Position numbers and translations under genes: made by a program. A DNA stretch of 64,000 nt from assembly GCA_964564675.1 (NCBI GenBank), contig CAZMBI010000002.1, positions 1 to 64,000 on the forward strand, written 5' to 3'. The notes beneath the pieces are model-generated. The model had not been told where the DNA came from. It did no database searches and worked only from the letters and a program-made list of their open reading frames with translations. Below are positions 16,157 to 25,276 of this stretch, in pieces. The DNA is from CAZMBI01 sp964564675. Lineage in GTDB: Bacteria; Pseudomonadota; Alphaproteobacteria; Rickettsiales; UBA3002. Every line of letters begins with the position of its first letter. The first letter of the stretch is position 1.

Positions 16157-17740
16157 TCATCTTGCGGATGATCGACTTGTTGCGCCGGGGGATGTGTGGG
16201 GTGCTGCCAGACTTTTCGGTTCGTCAGAGTTAACATCAGCGACTTCAAGTTTTGGGTAAGTTAATTGCGGTGTGAAACCCTCTGGAATAGTAGTGCCATT
16301 TAATTCTCTGTCACCCTCCATATCCTTAAGCATATGGGGTAAGCCTACCCCAGCCGCATAAGGAGTGGAAAAGCTCGTCCCCATAGAAACGGTTTGGCAA
16401 TCGCCGTCTTTGTCATAGGGATTGTCAAATGAAACATCCGTATGCTCGCTCGTGACTAATTCAGCTTTAAAATCTCCATGACAGGAATTACCGCCCACAC
16501 CAATAGCATGTTGTGGTGAAATGAATGCAGTCTCTTCTCGATGCCTTATAAGATTCCCAGCAGCAGCAAAAACCGGGTATCCGGCAGCAATTTGCCTTTC
16601 AACGAATCGTGAATCATCTTTATAAATCGATGCCAGAGAAATTGACCAGCCGGCAATTACGGCATCTGCCGGCAGTCTTGGATCGTTGCCCGGATCATAG
16701 GTTTGAAAAAATTCTGCCCCAGCACGATCTACGTCATTCGGCAAAATCATGAGTTGAATATTTCCATCCATCCCAAGCTCTGTTGCCTCTTTTTCAAAGG
16801 AATCCAGCATCTGCACCGCCGTTAGAATGCCGTGCATGCCTTTATTATATGAAGTTGGTCCGTCTGGATTTGCATAATCTGGATATGTCTCCGCAATAAA
16901 ATCCATCACTACTTGATTCCCCGTGCCATCCTGCGCTTTTTCGGCGGCTTGATATAGTTGCAACGCCTCACGCAAATAGTTATTTTGTGCATCAAGCAAC
17001 GCTTTGCCCGTGAGGGGGCTGCCATCTTCTGTCAATGCAGTGCCATCACTGAACCCCGCAGGATAATAATCCAGCATAGCGAGATAGAGTGTGTGCGGCT
17101 CATCAGTGTCGCCTGGCTTACTGACCAATTCCGCCAATCGCTCTTTAGTCTTATCGCGAACATCTGGTCCCATGGCGTCAAGCGCGGCGGCATAGATCGC
17201 ATGACCATTGTCGATATCAACAAAATGCGTTTTATTATCAGAGAAATAGGGTGGGTTCATCCCTTTCGGGTTGGGCAGATTATTATGATAGTACCACCCC
17301 TTTTCTGCTAAAGCCGTTCGATTTGTTTGTAGGAATCTATCAAAAACCGCAATATTGTTATTTATGACATCTTTAAAAGCAGCGGGATTATTTAAGATTA
17401 CTCCATGATAATCACGACCTGCACCCAGGAAATAAAGTTCTTCTGCACCTTGGAAATCAGGTAAATTATGCGTTTTCAAAGAAGCGATTTGAGCGTCTGA
17501 AATTCCATCACTAATTTTTTCTGGCGAAATATCCAGCCCTTCATCGTGAAGACGTTCTACAAAGCCGGCTAGTTTTTCTGGACTATCAATAGCATCATAT
17601 TGATTACGAACAGAAGGTCCAAAAAAAAGGTCCATAATTTGGTATGACGGCGCCAGCAAATCCGCACGATCATTGGCCGCAACGATCGACGCTGCAATTG
17701 CTTTTAAATGTATTTCATCCACGACTTGATTATACATCAT
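16157..17740 (-). CDS. Subtilisin-like (S8) serine peptidase
   Basis: 527 aa. The Ser motif SMGTSFSTPYAAG and an oxyanion Asn in VFAAAGN are clear. Candidate catalytic Asp (QVVMDFIAE) and His (NKGMHGILTA) come earlier in the right order, though their surroundings are unusual. About 270 residues precede the peptidase core. There is no classical signal peptide, so it may be cytoplasmic or use another secretion route. The tail after ~490 is Ser/Pro/Thr-rich. The gene is visibly more AT-rich than selO and gyrA on either side, and its 5' end abuts a truncated SDR gene, both signs of insertion. Confidence 0.75.
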   Translation of the reverse strand: MMYNQVVDEIHLKAIAASIVAANDRADLLAPSYQIMDLFFGPSVRNQYDAIDSPEKLAGFVERLHDEGLDISPEKISDGISDAQIASLKTHNLPDFQGAEELYFLGAGRDYHGVILNNPAAFKDVINNNIAVFDRFLQTNRTALAEKGWYYHNNLPNPKGMNPPYFSDNKTHFVDIDNGHAIYAAALDAMGPDVRDKTKERLAELVSKPGDTDEPHTLYLAMLDYYPAGFSDGTALTEDGSPLTGKALLDAQNNYLREALQLYQAAEKAQDGTGNQVVMDFIAETYPDYANPDGPTSYNKGMHGILTAVQMLDSFEKEATELGMDGNIQLMILPNDVDRAGAEFFQTYDPGNDPRLPADAVIAGWSISLASIYKDDSRFVERQIAAGYPVFAAAGNLIRHREETAFISPQHAIGVGGNSCHGDFKAELVTSEHTDVSFDNPYDKDGDCQTVSMGTSFSTPYAAGVGLPHMLKDMEGDRELNGTTIPEGFTPQLTYPKLEVADVNSDEPKSLAAPHTSPGATSRSSAR

Positions 17741-17784
17741 GAATGTTAATGAATTATGACAAAACGACGCTGGCTCGAGATGGT

Positions 17785-17964
17785 TCAGGGGCTGCAGGCC
17801 AGCGTGACCGAGGCGTCGGAAGTGATATCCACCTCGATGTCACAATCCGTACCCGGCCCGTCGAGCCCGGCGATCCGATACGCGTCCCGCAACGCGGTTA
17901 GCAGGGCGCAGCCGATATCGCCGGCCGCCCCGGTGATGATTACCAGCGGCTTTACTGTGTGCAC
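17785..17964 (-). pseudogene. NAD-dependent epimerase/SDR, N-terminal fragment
   Basis: The minus strand from GTG 17964 reads PLVIITGAAGDIGCALL, then AYRIAGLDGPG and VDITSDASV. This is a Rossmann TGAAGDIG nucleotide-binding start of extended SDR enzymes. It stops at 17785 after 59 aa, where a full protein needs roughly 300. The rest is missing, and the subtilase begins 45 bp further on. GC-rich codon use matches the core genome, so a native gene was probably cut here. The remainder of 17741-18158 holds nothing I recognise. Confidence 0.7.
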
Positions 17965-18158
17965 TATAGCGTTATTGATAACGGCGGAGGGATTAAATCA
18001 CGATCCGGGGGGCAGGCGAACAGCTAAAAATCCCATCAATGCCGCCGGGCTGGTTGCTGTGGATAAACCGTCGGACTGCCCTTTTGCATTGTCAAGCGCC
18101 GAAAAGCTTAGTAATACTGCGCGTTAAACCACGATTTGAACCGTAAAGTGAATCGCTT

Positions 18159-20924
18159 ATGACCAGCGCCGAGGATATCAACGCCATTCCCATCGAAAAG
18201 GAGATGCGCCAGTCGTATCTCGATTATGCGATGAGCGTGATCGTCAGCCGCGCCATTCCCGACGTGCGCGACGGGCTTAAGCCCGTGCATCGGCGGATTT
18301 TGTACGGCATGCTCGAACTCGGTGTTGAATATAACAAACCGTATAAAAAGTCGGCGCGGATTGTCGGGGATGTCATGGGTAAATACCATCCCCATGGCGA
18401 CAATGCCATTTATGATGCGCTGGTGCGTATGGCGCAGAGCTTTTCGATGTCGCTGCCGCTGATCGACGGACAGGGCAATTTCGGCTCGATGGACGGCGAT
18501 AATCCGGCGGCGATGCGTTATACCGAATCGCGGTTGGCCAAAGCTGCCCATACGCTGCTGGAAGATATCGATAAAGACACCGTCGATTATCAGGACAATT
18601 ACGACGGGCAGGAAAAAGAGCCGGTGGTGCTGCCGGCCGGATTCCCCAATATTCTGGTCAACGGCGCCGGCGGCATTGCCGTGGGGATGGCGACCAACAT
18701 CCCGCCGCATAATCTGGGCGAGGTGATTGATGCCGCCTGCATGCTGATCGATCATCCCGACGCCACCATCGAGGACCTGATGCAGGTGATGCCGGGGCCG
18801 GATTTCCCCACCGGCGGCGTCATTGTCGGGCGCGAGGGTTCGCGCGCGGCGATGAGTACCGGCCGCGGTTCGGTGGTCATTCGGGGCCAGCACGAAATGG
18901 AGACCATCGGCAACCGCGAGGCCATTATCATCAACGAAGTGCCCTATCAGGTAAACAAAGCCAAAATGGTTGAGCGCATCGGCGAACTGGTGCGCGATAA
19001 GAAAATCGAAGGCATCGCCGAGCTGCGCGACGAGTCGGATAAAACCGGCGTGCGCGTGGTGATCGAAATTAAAAAAGACGCCGTGCCCGATGTCGTGCTC
19101 AATCAGCTATACAGCTACACCCCGCTGCAGACGAGTTTCGGCGTCAATCTGCTGGCGCTGAATAACGGCCGCCCGCAGCAGATGAACGTCAAGGAGGTGC
19201 TGGAGGCGTTTATCGCGTTCCGCGAGCAGGTCATCACGCGGCGCACCAACTTCCTGCTCAACAAAGCCCGCGACCGGGCGCATGTGCTGATCGGTCTGGC
19301 CATTGCCGTGGCCAATATCGATGAGGTGATCGCCGTCATCCGCGCCGCCAAAGATCCGGGCGAAGCCAAGGCCGAACTCATGCGCCGCGACTGGGATGCC
19401 GGCGACGTGCTCTCCCTGCTAGCGCTGGTGGACGATTCCGGCAATGTCCTGCGCGATAACCGCATCACCTTCACCGAAGCCCAGGCCAAGGCCATCCTCG
19501 ACTTGCGCCTGCAGCGCCTCACCGGGCTTGAGCGCGAGAAGATTGATGAGGAACTGCAGGAGCTGGCGGCCGAAATCCGCCATTACCTTGAGATCCTCGG
19601 TGACCGCGTCAAGCTCTATGAGATTATGCGCACCGAGCTGGTCGATATTCGCGATCAGTTCGCCGTGCCGCGGCGCACCGCTATGGAGGCGTCTGAATTT
19701 GAAGCGGATATCGAATCGCTGATTCAGCGAGAGGACATGGTGGTTACCGTCACACGCGGCGGTTACATCAAGCGCGTGCCGCTTGATACGTTCCGCGCCC
19801 AGCGCCGGGGCGGCAAGGGCCGGCGCGGCATGAGCACGCGTGATGAGGACGTCACCACCGAAGTTTTTGTCGCTAATACCCACACACCGGTGCTTTTTTT
19901 CTCCTCCACCGGCAAGGTCTATAAGCTCAAGGTCTACCGGCTGCCGCAGGGTGAGCCGCAATCGCGCGGCAAGGCGCTGGTCAATATCTTCCCACTGGCC
20001 CAGGGGGAGACGATCGAAACCTTCATGCCACTGCCCGAATTGGAGAGTTCAGACTCCGGAATCGAGAATGCACAAGCGGACGGAGCGAACACGGAACTGT
20101 CAACACTGAACTCTGAACTCTCACTGATTTTTGCCACCGCGTCCGGTAATATCCGCCGCAGCGAACTGTCGGATTTCCAGAATGTCATGCGCAACGGCAA
20201 GATCGCCATCCGACTGGATGAGGGGGATCGTCTGGTCGGCGTGAAAAGCTGCAGTGATCAGGACCATATCCTGCTGGCTTCCCGTGAAGGCAAATGCGTG
20301 CGCTTCCCTGTTGAAGGGCTGCGCGTGATCAAAAGCCGCACCAGCTCGGGCGTGCGCGGTATGAAGCTGCAGCCGGGCGACGAGGTGGTCTCGGTTTCGG
20401 TGCTGGATGGTATCCGGCCGGAGACCGAAGAGCGCGAACAATATCTGAAGATCGCCTCGGCCCGTCGCCGCGCTGCCGGGTCCGAAGAGGGTGAGGCCAT
20501 TGATATATCAGACATCACGCTGCCGGAATCGCGCATTGCCGAACTGGCGGCGCGCGAACAGTTCATTCTCACCGTCACCGAAAACGGCTACGGCAAGCGC
20601 ACCTCCGCCTATGAGTATCGCACCACCAACCGCGGCGGCTCCGGTATCGTCAATATTGCCACCTCCAGGCGTAATGGCCCCGTGGTCGGCAGTTTCCCCG
20701 TGGCGGACAGCGATCAGATTATGCTGATGACCAATACCGGTAAGCTCATCCGCTGCCCGGTGCATGATGTGCGCATTGCCGGCCGTGCGACGCAGGGCGT
20801 CACCATCTTCCGCGTCAATGAGGGCGAGAAGGTCACTTCCGCCATCCGCATCAATGATACGGTGATCGATGACGCAGAAAATGCAGGAGCACATCCCGAC
20901 GCGGCGGATCATGCCACAGAGTAA
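18159..20924 (+). CDS. gyrA: DNA gyrase subunit A
   Basis: The breakage-reunion subunit of gyrase, 921 aa. Catalytic Tyr121 is in AAMRYTES, the QRDR is HPHGDNAIYDALVRM (residues 77-91), and there is a C-terminal beta-pinwheel with a GyrA box-like QRRGGKGR. The position equal to E. coli Ser83 is Asn82 (codon AAT at 18402); Asp86 equals Asp87. The C-terminal domain carries a ~27-residue insertion at about 629-655, coded by an 80-bp palindrome-ended element. No canonical strong ribosome site precedes the ATG. A long tail of 30 residues follows the last pinwheel blade. Confidence 0.96.
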   Translation: MTSAEDINAIPIEKEMRQSYLDYAMSVIVSRAIPDVRDGLKPVHRRILYGMLELGVEYNKPYKKSARIVGDVMGKYHPHGDNAIYDALVRMAQSFSMSLPLIDGQGNFGSMDGDNPAAMRYTESRLAKAAHTLLEDIDKDTVDYQDNYDGQEKEPVVLPAGFPNILVNGAGGIAVGMATNIPPHNLGEVIDAACMLIDHPDATIEDLMQVMPGPDFPTGGVIVGREGSRAAMSTGRGSVVIRGQHEMETIGNREAIIINEVPYQVNKAKMVERIGELVRDKKIEGIAELRDESDKTGVRVVIEIKKDAVPDVVLNQLYSYTPLQTSFGVNLLALNNGRPQQMNVKEVLEAFIAFREQVITRRTNFLLNKARDRAHVLIGLAIAVANIDEVIAVIRAAKDPGEAKAELMRRDWDAGDVLSLLALVDDSGNVLRDNRITFTEAQAKAILDLRLQRLTGLEREKIDEELQELAAEIRHYLEILGDRVKLYEIMRTELVDIRDQFAVPRRTAMEASEFEADIESLIQREDMVVTVTRGGYIKRVPLDTFRAQRRGGKGRRGMSTRDEDVTTEVFVANTHTPVLFFSSTGKVYKLKVYRLPQGEPQSRGKALVNIFPLAQGETIETFMPLPELESSDSGIENAQADGANTELSTLNSELSLIFATASGNIRRSELSDFQNVMRNGKIAIRLDEGDRLVGVKSCSDQDHILLASREGKCVRFPVEGLRVIKSRTSSGVRGMKLQPGDEVVSVSVLDGIRPETEEREQYLKIASARRRAAGSEEGEAIDISDITLPESRIAELAAREQFILTVTENGYGKRTSAYEYRTTNRGGSGIVNIATSRRNGPVVGSFPVADSDQIMLMTNTGKLIRCPVHDVRIAGRATQGVTIFRVNEGEKVTSAIRINDTVIDDAENAGAHPDAADHATE
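20043..20122 (+). repeat. Palindrome-ended element inserted in frame in gyrA
   Basis: GAGAGTTCAGA at 20043-20053 and its exact complement TCTGAACTCTC at 20112-20122 bracket 58 bp. Translated, it adds a Ser/Asn/Glu/Ala-rich loop between ELES and LIFATASGNIRRS of the pinwheel domain. The arrangement resembles the in-frame palindromic elements known from Rickettsia. Confidence 0.7.
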
Positions 20925-20933
20925 CGCGTCTGA

Positions 20934-22118
20934 TTATCGCTCTATATTTTCGCCAGAGCGGCCACGCATCCCAATATTAGTAAGTGTAGCTTGTGTCACC
21001 TTAGCGCCTGGCGCAATCTCCTTTGAAGGCGGCAGCGCCACCGGGCTAGATGGTGGCTGCTCATAATGCTGCCTTGATTTCTGGCTAATCATCGCCGTGA
21101 ATGCTTCTCGTAACGCCGTTTCTTTGTCTGGCGTGAACCAGGGCTGCGCAATGGATCGGGCCAGTGCATTCGGCGCCTTATCGGTCAGTTTCGCCAGTTT
21201 GACATAGGGTTCAAAGAGCGTCTCCCCTGATTGTTGACGGTGTCCGATCGGAGGGTTAATGCCATTTTCCCACATGTTGACTGCCGCTCCGGTAAAGGGT
21301 TTCAGATCCTCTGTCATCTCGCCGAGTTGTTTTCCCATGGTTGCCTGTGAATCGCCGCGCCGCACCCGTATGGCTTTCAGCATGTCGCCTAGGTTATTTT
21401 CCCGCACGGCTTCCTGCCACAGTATGTCGCCGCGTTCGCGCAATGCCTGCTCATGCAGGCGCAGCAGGGTTTTGTTATCAAATCCGGCGGCACGGACGGC
21501 CTCGTGCCTGGGATGCTCCTCGTCATGCAGTGCGGAATTGAGTAATTCTTGGAAAAACATCGTTTGGAACTTAATGGGATAAACAGTTTTAGCGCCCCTG
21601 AGCAAGTAATGATAGATACTCTCTGTTCCGGGTAAACTGGCCCCTGGGCGGCGCGTGTTACGTTCTCTGGCTTTTGCGGCGATTTCTCTGTATTTTAATC
21701 CTAGCGTGTCTTTTGCCTTAAGCAGCGCATGGCTCAACTCGGTGGGGGCATATTTCGTTTCAGGTGCCGCTTCATTGTCACGCGCCACCTCCACAGAATT
21801 AGAAAAAATCTCCCATTCTTTTTCTATATCAATGCGTTGAATTTCAGCCTGTGTTTCTAACGCATTTCGCAGCGCCTCTTCGGCAGCCGGTGTTGGCAGT
21901 AATTCTCCCCTGGCCCAGCCTTGTACCGTAAATCCGTTATAAGGAATATAGCGCGGTGGGTCTTCCTGGCGCTCGGCAATTGCGCTGCCCAGTTCCCGAT
22001 AATCCACTTCCGACTCAATCTTCAGACTTTCTAGGATTTTCTTTAAAGGAGCCATCTCCTCCTCATAGGGCGAGTCTGGTAATTTCTTTTTTCTTCTCTG
22101 CTGCTGACGTGCCATCAC
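20934..22118 (-). CDS. Orphan protein with several helix-turn-helix-like segments
   Basis: 394 aa, not recognised. Three segments look like XRE-type HTHs, each preceding a Trp or Tyr recognition-helix pattern: about 40-90 (YRELGSAIAER...FTVQGWARG), 125-180 (LKYREIAAKA...TESIYHYLLRG) and 250-300 (AIRVRRGDSQATMGKQLGEM...AAVNMWENG). The N-terminus is very basic (RQQQRRKKK) and the C-terminus Pro/Ser-rich. Three DNA-binding units in one chain would suit a long or repeated operator. It is convergent with gyrA, 9 bp away, and more AT-rich than its neighbours. Confidence 0.6.
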   Translation of the reverse strand: MMARQQQRRKKKLPDSPYEEEMAPLKKILESLKIESEVDYRELGSAIAERQEDPPRYIPYNGFTVQGWARGELLPTPAAEEALRNALETQAEIQRIDIEKEWEIFSNSVEVARDNEAAPETKYAPTELSHALLKAKDTLGLKYREIAAKARERNTRRPGASLPGTESIYHYLLRGAKTVYPIKFQTMFFQELLNSALHDEEHPRHEAVRAAGFDNKTLLRLHEQALRERGDILWQEAVRENNLGDMLKAIRVRRGDSQATMGKQLGEMTEDLKPFTGAAVNMWENGINPPIGHRQQSGETLFEPYVKLAKLTDKAPNALARSIAQPWFTPDKETALREAFTAMISQKSRQHYEQPPSSPVALPPSKEIAPGAKVTQATLTNIGMRGRSGENIER

Positions 22119-22232
22119 ATCATTATAAACAATAATTGTAACGGTATTGTTAAGGATTTGTTAAATAATGGTGCTTGGTCGCTCAGCGCCCGGTTGCATT
22201 CGGCTGATAATCCCGTTACACCACCAAAGATT

Positions 22233-22700
22233 ATGCCGACACATACCGAATCGCGCTTTTTTCCGTATCGCACCCGCCAGCTGTTTGATCTGGTGGCAGG
22301 TGTCGAGCGTTATCCCGAATTCCTGCCCTGGTGCCGCGCCGCGCGGATTCTGTCGCGCCGGGAGCATGAGTTCACCGCCGAACTGATGATCTGCTTCAAA
22401 CATATCTGCGAGCAATATACCTCGCGTGTGTATCTGTCGCCGCCGGATCATGCGCATGCCCCAGCGGAAATTGTCGTCGATCTGGTCAGCGGGCCGTTTC
22501 ATCATCTGGATAATCACTGGCGGTTTGAGCCCACCGAAGCGGGCACCAATGTGCATTTCCATCTCGACTTTGCATTTAAAACCAGACTGCTGGATAAGCT
22601 GATCGGCCGCCTGTTCACCCGCGCCACGGAAAAGATGGTCGGTGCCTTCAGCGCCCGGGCGGATGCGCTGTATGGTGGCGATAGCGGGCGCGAGCTGTAA
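22233..22700 (+). CDS. Coq10/RatA-type START domain protein
   Basis: 155 aa of the polyketide-cyclase/START fold: FPYRTRQLFDLVAGVERYPEFLPWCRAARIL, LVSGPFHHLDNHWRFEP and LIGRLFTRATEKMVGAF. In alphaproteobacteria and mitochondria this family binds ubiquinone and supports respiration; the E. coli relative is called RatA. The ATG at 22233 is preferred, since the frame upstream to 22158 lacks family sequence. It stands alone as a transcription unit; in many alphaproteobacteria it follows lipA, which is here 1.5 kb away in the opposite orientation. Confidence 0.88.
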   Translation: MPTHTESRFFPYRTRQLFDLVAGVERYPEFLPWCRAARILSRREHEFTAELMICFKHICEQYTSRVYLSPPDHAHAPAEIVVDLVSGPFHHLDNHWRFEPTEAGTNVHFHLDFAFKTRLLDKLIGRLFTRATEKMVGAFSARADALYGGDSGREL

Positions 22701-22871
22701 GCCGTTAAATGCGACCCTAGGCGCTATTGCGCCAGCCTATATTTATATGATGCCTCAACCAATGCCCCGGCGGAAGGGGTAAAATGAAAAAAAATTGGCT
22801 GGTACGTGCAATAGTTGACTGAAAAACCGCGCAACTGGCTATGCGACCGACTAAAGACTCACTACTAACTG

Positions 22872-23507
22872 CTACGCCAGCTCAAACTCCGGCGCGCGGA
22901 GAATCTGCGCCTCTTTGGTGTTGATGCCGTAATACAGTACCGAACCGGAAATCATCGAAATCAGGCGGAATTTCTGAAAGCGCAGGCGGCTGATTTTATG
23001 TTGCAACAGCTCCATCAGCACTTCGGTATGCATACAGCAATCGCCGTCTTCTTCCAGCACCAGGTCGCAATATTCCATTTCCGGGATTGAGCCGAAATAA
23101 TTGTAAATCTTGTAATTTTTCTTTTGCACGCGGATCATCGCCAGATCGCTGACGCGCTGTTCGGGGCGATAATCCTGATAATCCTTCAGGTTGCGGATGG
23201 GGCGATAATTCAGCCGTTTTTTCAGCCAGACCTGATAATCGGCGGTGGTGACTTTGGTCATTTCCACGCCGGACAGCCCGCCTTCGTTACAGATGGTGAA
23301 ATCCGGCCCTTCGCCCTGGCGGTTTTTGATAAAATCCACGGGAAAGGAAAACAAATCGTGAAAGGTGAGCACCGCGAAATATTGGATCAGGCAGCCGACT
23401 TCGATTTTATCCTGATCATCCAGCGGGGCGGTGAGTAATTCATCGAAACACGCATCGACTTCATCAGCAGAATAAACGGAACGAAAGAAGATCGGTCGTG
23501 TATGCAT
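22872..23507 (-). CDS. Hypothetical protein, PD-(D/E)XK nuclease-like
   Basis: 211 aa, not assigned to a family. GPDFTICNEGGLSGVEMTKVT at about 68-88 has the spacing of a PD-...-ExT/K nuclease core (Asp, then Glu in a beta strand followed by Thr-Lys). The flanking pattern of helices and strands would fit. Cys residues (CDLVLEEDGDCC) lie near 145-158. No signal or membrane segment. It is separated from both neighbours by more than 100 bp. The nuclease reading is an inference; the gap at 22701-22871 shows no feature. Confidence 0.5.
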   Translation of the reverse strand: MHTRPIFFRSVYSADEVDACFDELLTAPLDDQDKIEVGCLIQYFAVLTFHDLFSFPVDFIKNRQGEGPDFTICNEGGLSGVEMTKVTTADYQVWLKKRLNYRPIRNLKDYQDYRPEQRVSDLAMIRVQKKNYKIYNYFGSIPEMEYCDLVLEEDGDCCMHTEVLMELLQHKISRLRFQKFRLISMISGSVLYYGINTKEAQILRAPEFELA

Positions 23508-23627
23508 ATGTTTGGTTAGAATAGCAGAAAGTCCGTGCTATGACCATGAAATAGTGATGAAAAATTGGGGTGTGGCGGTTCGGATTATGTGTTATGCTCT
23601 TACCGAACAGACATAGGAGAGTGTGCA

Positions 23628-24185
23628 ATGTTTAAGCCTATTGGAATCGCCGCGGTGATCGCCACGGTTCTCACCGCCACCACCGCCTTTGAGAGCAGCC
23701 AGGCGGCTGATCGCTCGCGCGAGGGCACCCTTACCACCGGCCAGGGACGTACGGGAAGCTATTCCACCCAGACCACCGGCAACCGCCAGGACGGGTATAC
23801 CAAACAGCAAACCGTCACCGGCCCCCGCGGGAACACCTATAATCGCACGGTAGAAGGCCAGTATGACCGGGAAAGCGGCCAGTTTGAGCGCAATGTCACC
23901 GGCCCGCGGGGCAACAGCCGCAGCGTCACCGGCACCGCTAAAGACGGCCAGTTTCAGGGCAACTATTCGACGAGCACCGGCAGAAGCGGAAGTTTTGAAG
24001 GCAACCGCACCCGCAATGAAGACGGCAGCGTGACGCGTCAGAATACCTGGACCAATCAGGACGGCCAGACGCGCAGCCGCGAGGTCAATCGCTCCTATGA
24101 CCGCAACAGCAACACGGTTAACCGCAATGTGTCGGGCCCGCGGGGTTCGCGCAGCGGTTCGGTGCGCATTAACCGCAACCGCTAG
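23628..24185 (+). CDS. Secreted low-complexity repeat protein
   Basis: 185 aa. The signal peptide ends near Ala-Ala at 27-28 (SSQAAD). The mature part is polar and repetitive: VTGPRGN-type motifs recur at about 63-69, 89-96 and a VSGPRGS form near 170, alternating with Gly/Ser/Thr/Asn/Gln/Arg runs and few hydrophobic residues. This looks like an extended, beta-strand-forming or disordered surface or periplasmic protein. AGGAGA precedes the ATG at 23628. No family recognised. Confidence 0.7.
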   Translation: MFKPIGIAAVIATVLTATTAFESSQAADRSREGTLTTGQGRTGSYSTQTTGNRQDGYTKQQTVTGPRGNTYNRTVEGQYDRESGQFERNVTGPRGNSRSVTGTAKDGQFQGNYSTSTGRSGSFEGNRTRNEDGSVTRQNTWTNQDGQTRSREVNRSYDRNSNTVNRNVSGPRGSRSGSVRINRNR

Positions 24186-24235
24186 CCGCTAACAGCCGCC
24201 ACCGCGATTTTCAGCGCTATCAGCCGCATGGCCGC

Positions 24236-25165
24236 TTACGCCGGCTGCTGCTGCAGCTGCCGCTCGCGCGCAGTGCGCATTTCGGCAAAATCCTCGCCCG
24301 CATGATAGGATGAGCGCGTCAGCGGTGAGCTAGAGACCATGAGAAAGCCTTTCGCCTTGGCCATGCGCTTGTAATAGTCGAATTCATCCGGTGTCACATA
24401 ACGGTCCACCGGCGCGTGCCGTTCAGTGGGGCGCAAATACTGGCCGATAGTGATAAAATCAACCTCCGCCGAGCGCAGATCGTCCATCACCTGCAGCACT
24501 TCTTCCTTACTCTCGCCGAGGCCCACCATCAGGCCGGATTTGGTGAACAGGCTCGGATCCTGCCACTTGGCATCGGCCAGCAACTGTAGCGAATGGAAAT
24601 ACCGCGCGCCGGGGCGGATCGGACGATACAACCGCGGCACGGTTTCGATATTGTGATTAAACACGTCGGGGCGGGCCTTGACCACTACCTGCAGTGCGCC
24701 GTCTTTCTTCTGAAAATCGGGCGTGAGCACTTCCACCGTGGTATCCGGCGCGGTCATGCGCAACATATTGATACATTCCGCGAAATGTGCGGCGCCGCCA
24801 TCGGGCAGGTCGTCGCGGTCGACCGAGGTGATCACCACATGGGAAAGCTTCAGCTTGCCCACAGCTTCGGCCAGATGGCGTGGCTCGTGCGGGTCGAGCA
24901 GATCGGGCCGGCCGGTTTCCACATTGCAAAAGGCGCAGGCGCGCGTGCACACGCTGCCCAGAATCATCACCGTGGCGTGTCCCTGGCTCCAGCATTCGCC
25001 GATATTGGGGCAGGCGGCCTCTTCGCACACGGTGTTGAGCTTCAGCTCGCGCATCAGGTTGCGCGTGGTGTGATAACCCGCGCTGACCGGCGCTTTAACT
25101 CGTATCCAATCCGGTTTGGGGAGTTGTTTATCGTGTTTTTCCTGCAGGTTGTGGATGGTGGTCAT
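24236..25165 (-). CDS. lipA: Lipoyl synthase
   Basis: Radical-SAM enzyme that inserts two sulfurs into octanoyl-protein to make lipoyl cofactor. Both [4Fe-4S] motifs are visible: CEEAACPNIGEC (auxiliary cluster) and CTRACAFCNV (radical SAM CxxxCxxC). MVGLGESKEEV and GQYLRPTERHAPV are also typical. 309 aa, full length. No lipB is near. It stands alone, divergent from rpoZ across 111 bp. Confidence 0.96.
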   Translation of the reverse strand: MTTIHNLQEKHDKQLPKPDWIRVKAPVSAGYHTTRNLMRELKLNTVCEEAACPNIGECWSQGHATVMILGSVCTRACAFCNVETGRPDLLDPHEPRHLAEAVGKLKLSHVVITSVDRDDLPDGGAAHFAECINMLRMTAPDTTVEVLTPDFQKKDGALQVVVKARPDVFNHNIETVPRLYRPIRPGARYFHSLQLLADAKWQDPSLFTKSGLMVGLGESKEEVLQVMDDLRSAEVDFITIGQYLRPTERHAPVDRYVTPDEFDYYKRMAKAKGFLMVSSSPLTRSSYHAGEDFAEMRTARERQLQQQPA

Positions 25166-25276
25166 GGATCCCTACTGTTGTTGCCGTCATATTCAAGCAA
25201 TATCATTGCCATCATAATTTCCTTGCGTTGTAAAGCATAACTGATTATACAAACCAGCTATTTTAAAGGAGTGACT

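Noticed and set aside
17964..17990. CGTTAT-TG-ATAACG palindrome as a further copy of the dispersed repeat
   Set aside because: It shares too few bases with hairpin 1 and lacks the other hairpins.
17756..18127. 123-aa plus-strand frame after the subtilase
   Set aside because: It is antisense to the SDR fragment, whose Rossmann motif is on the minus strand.
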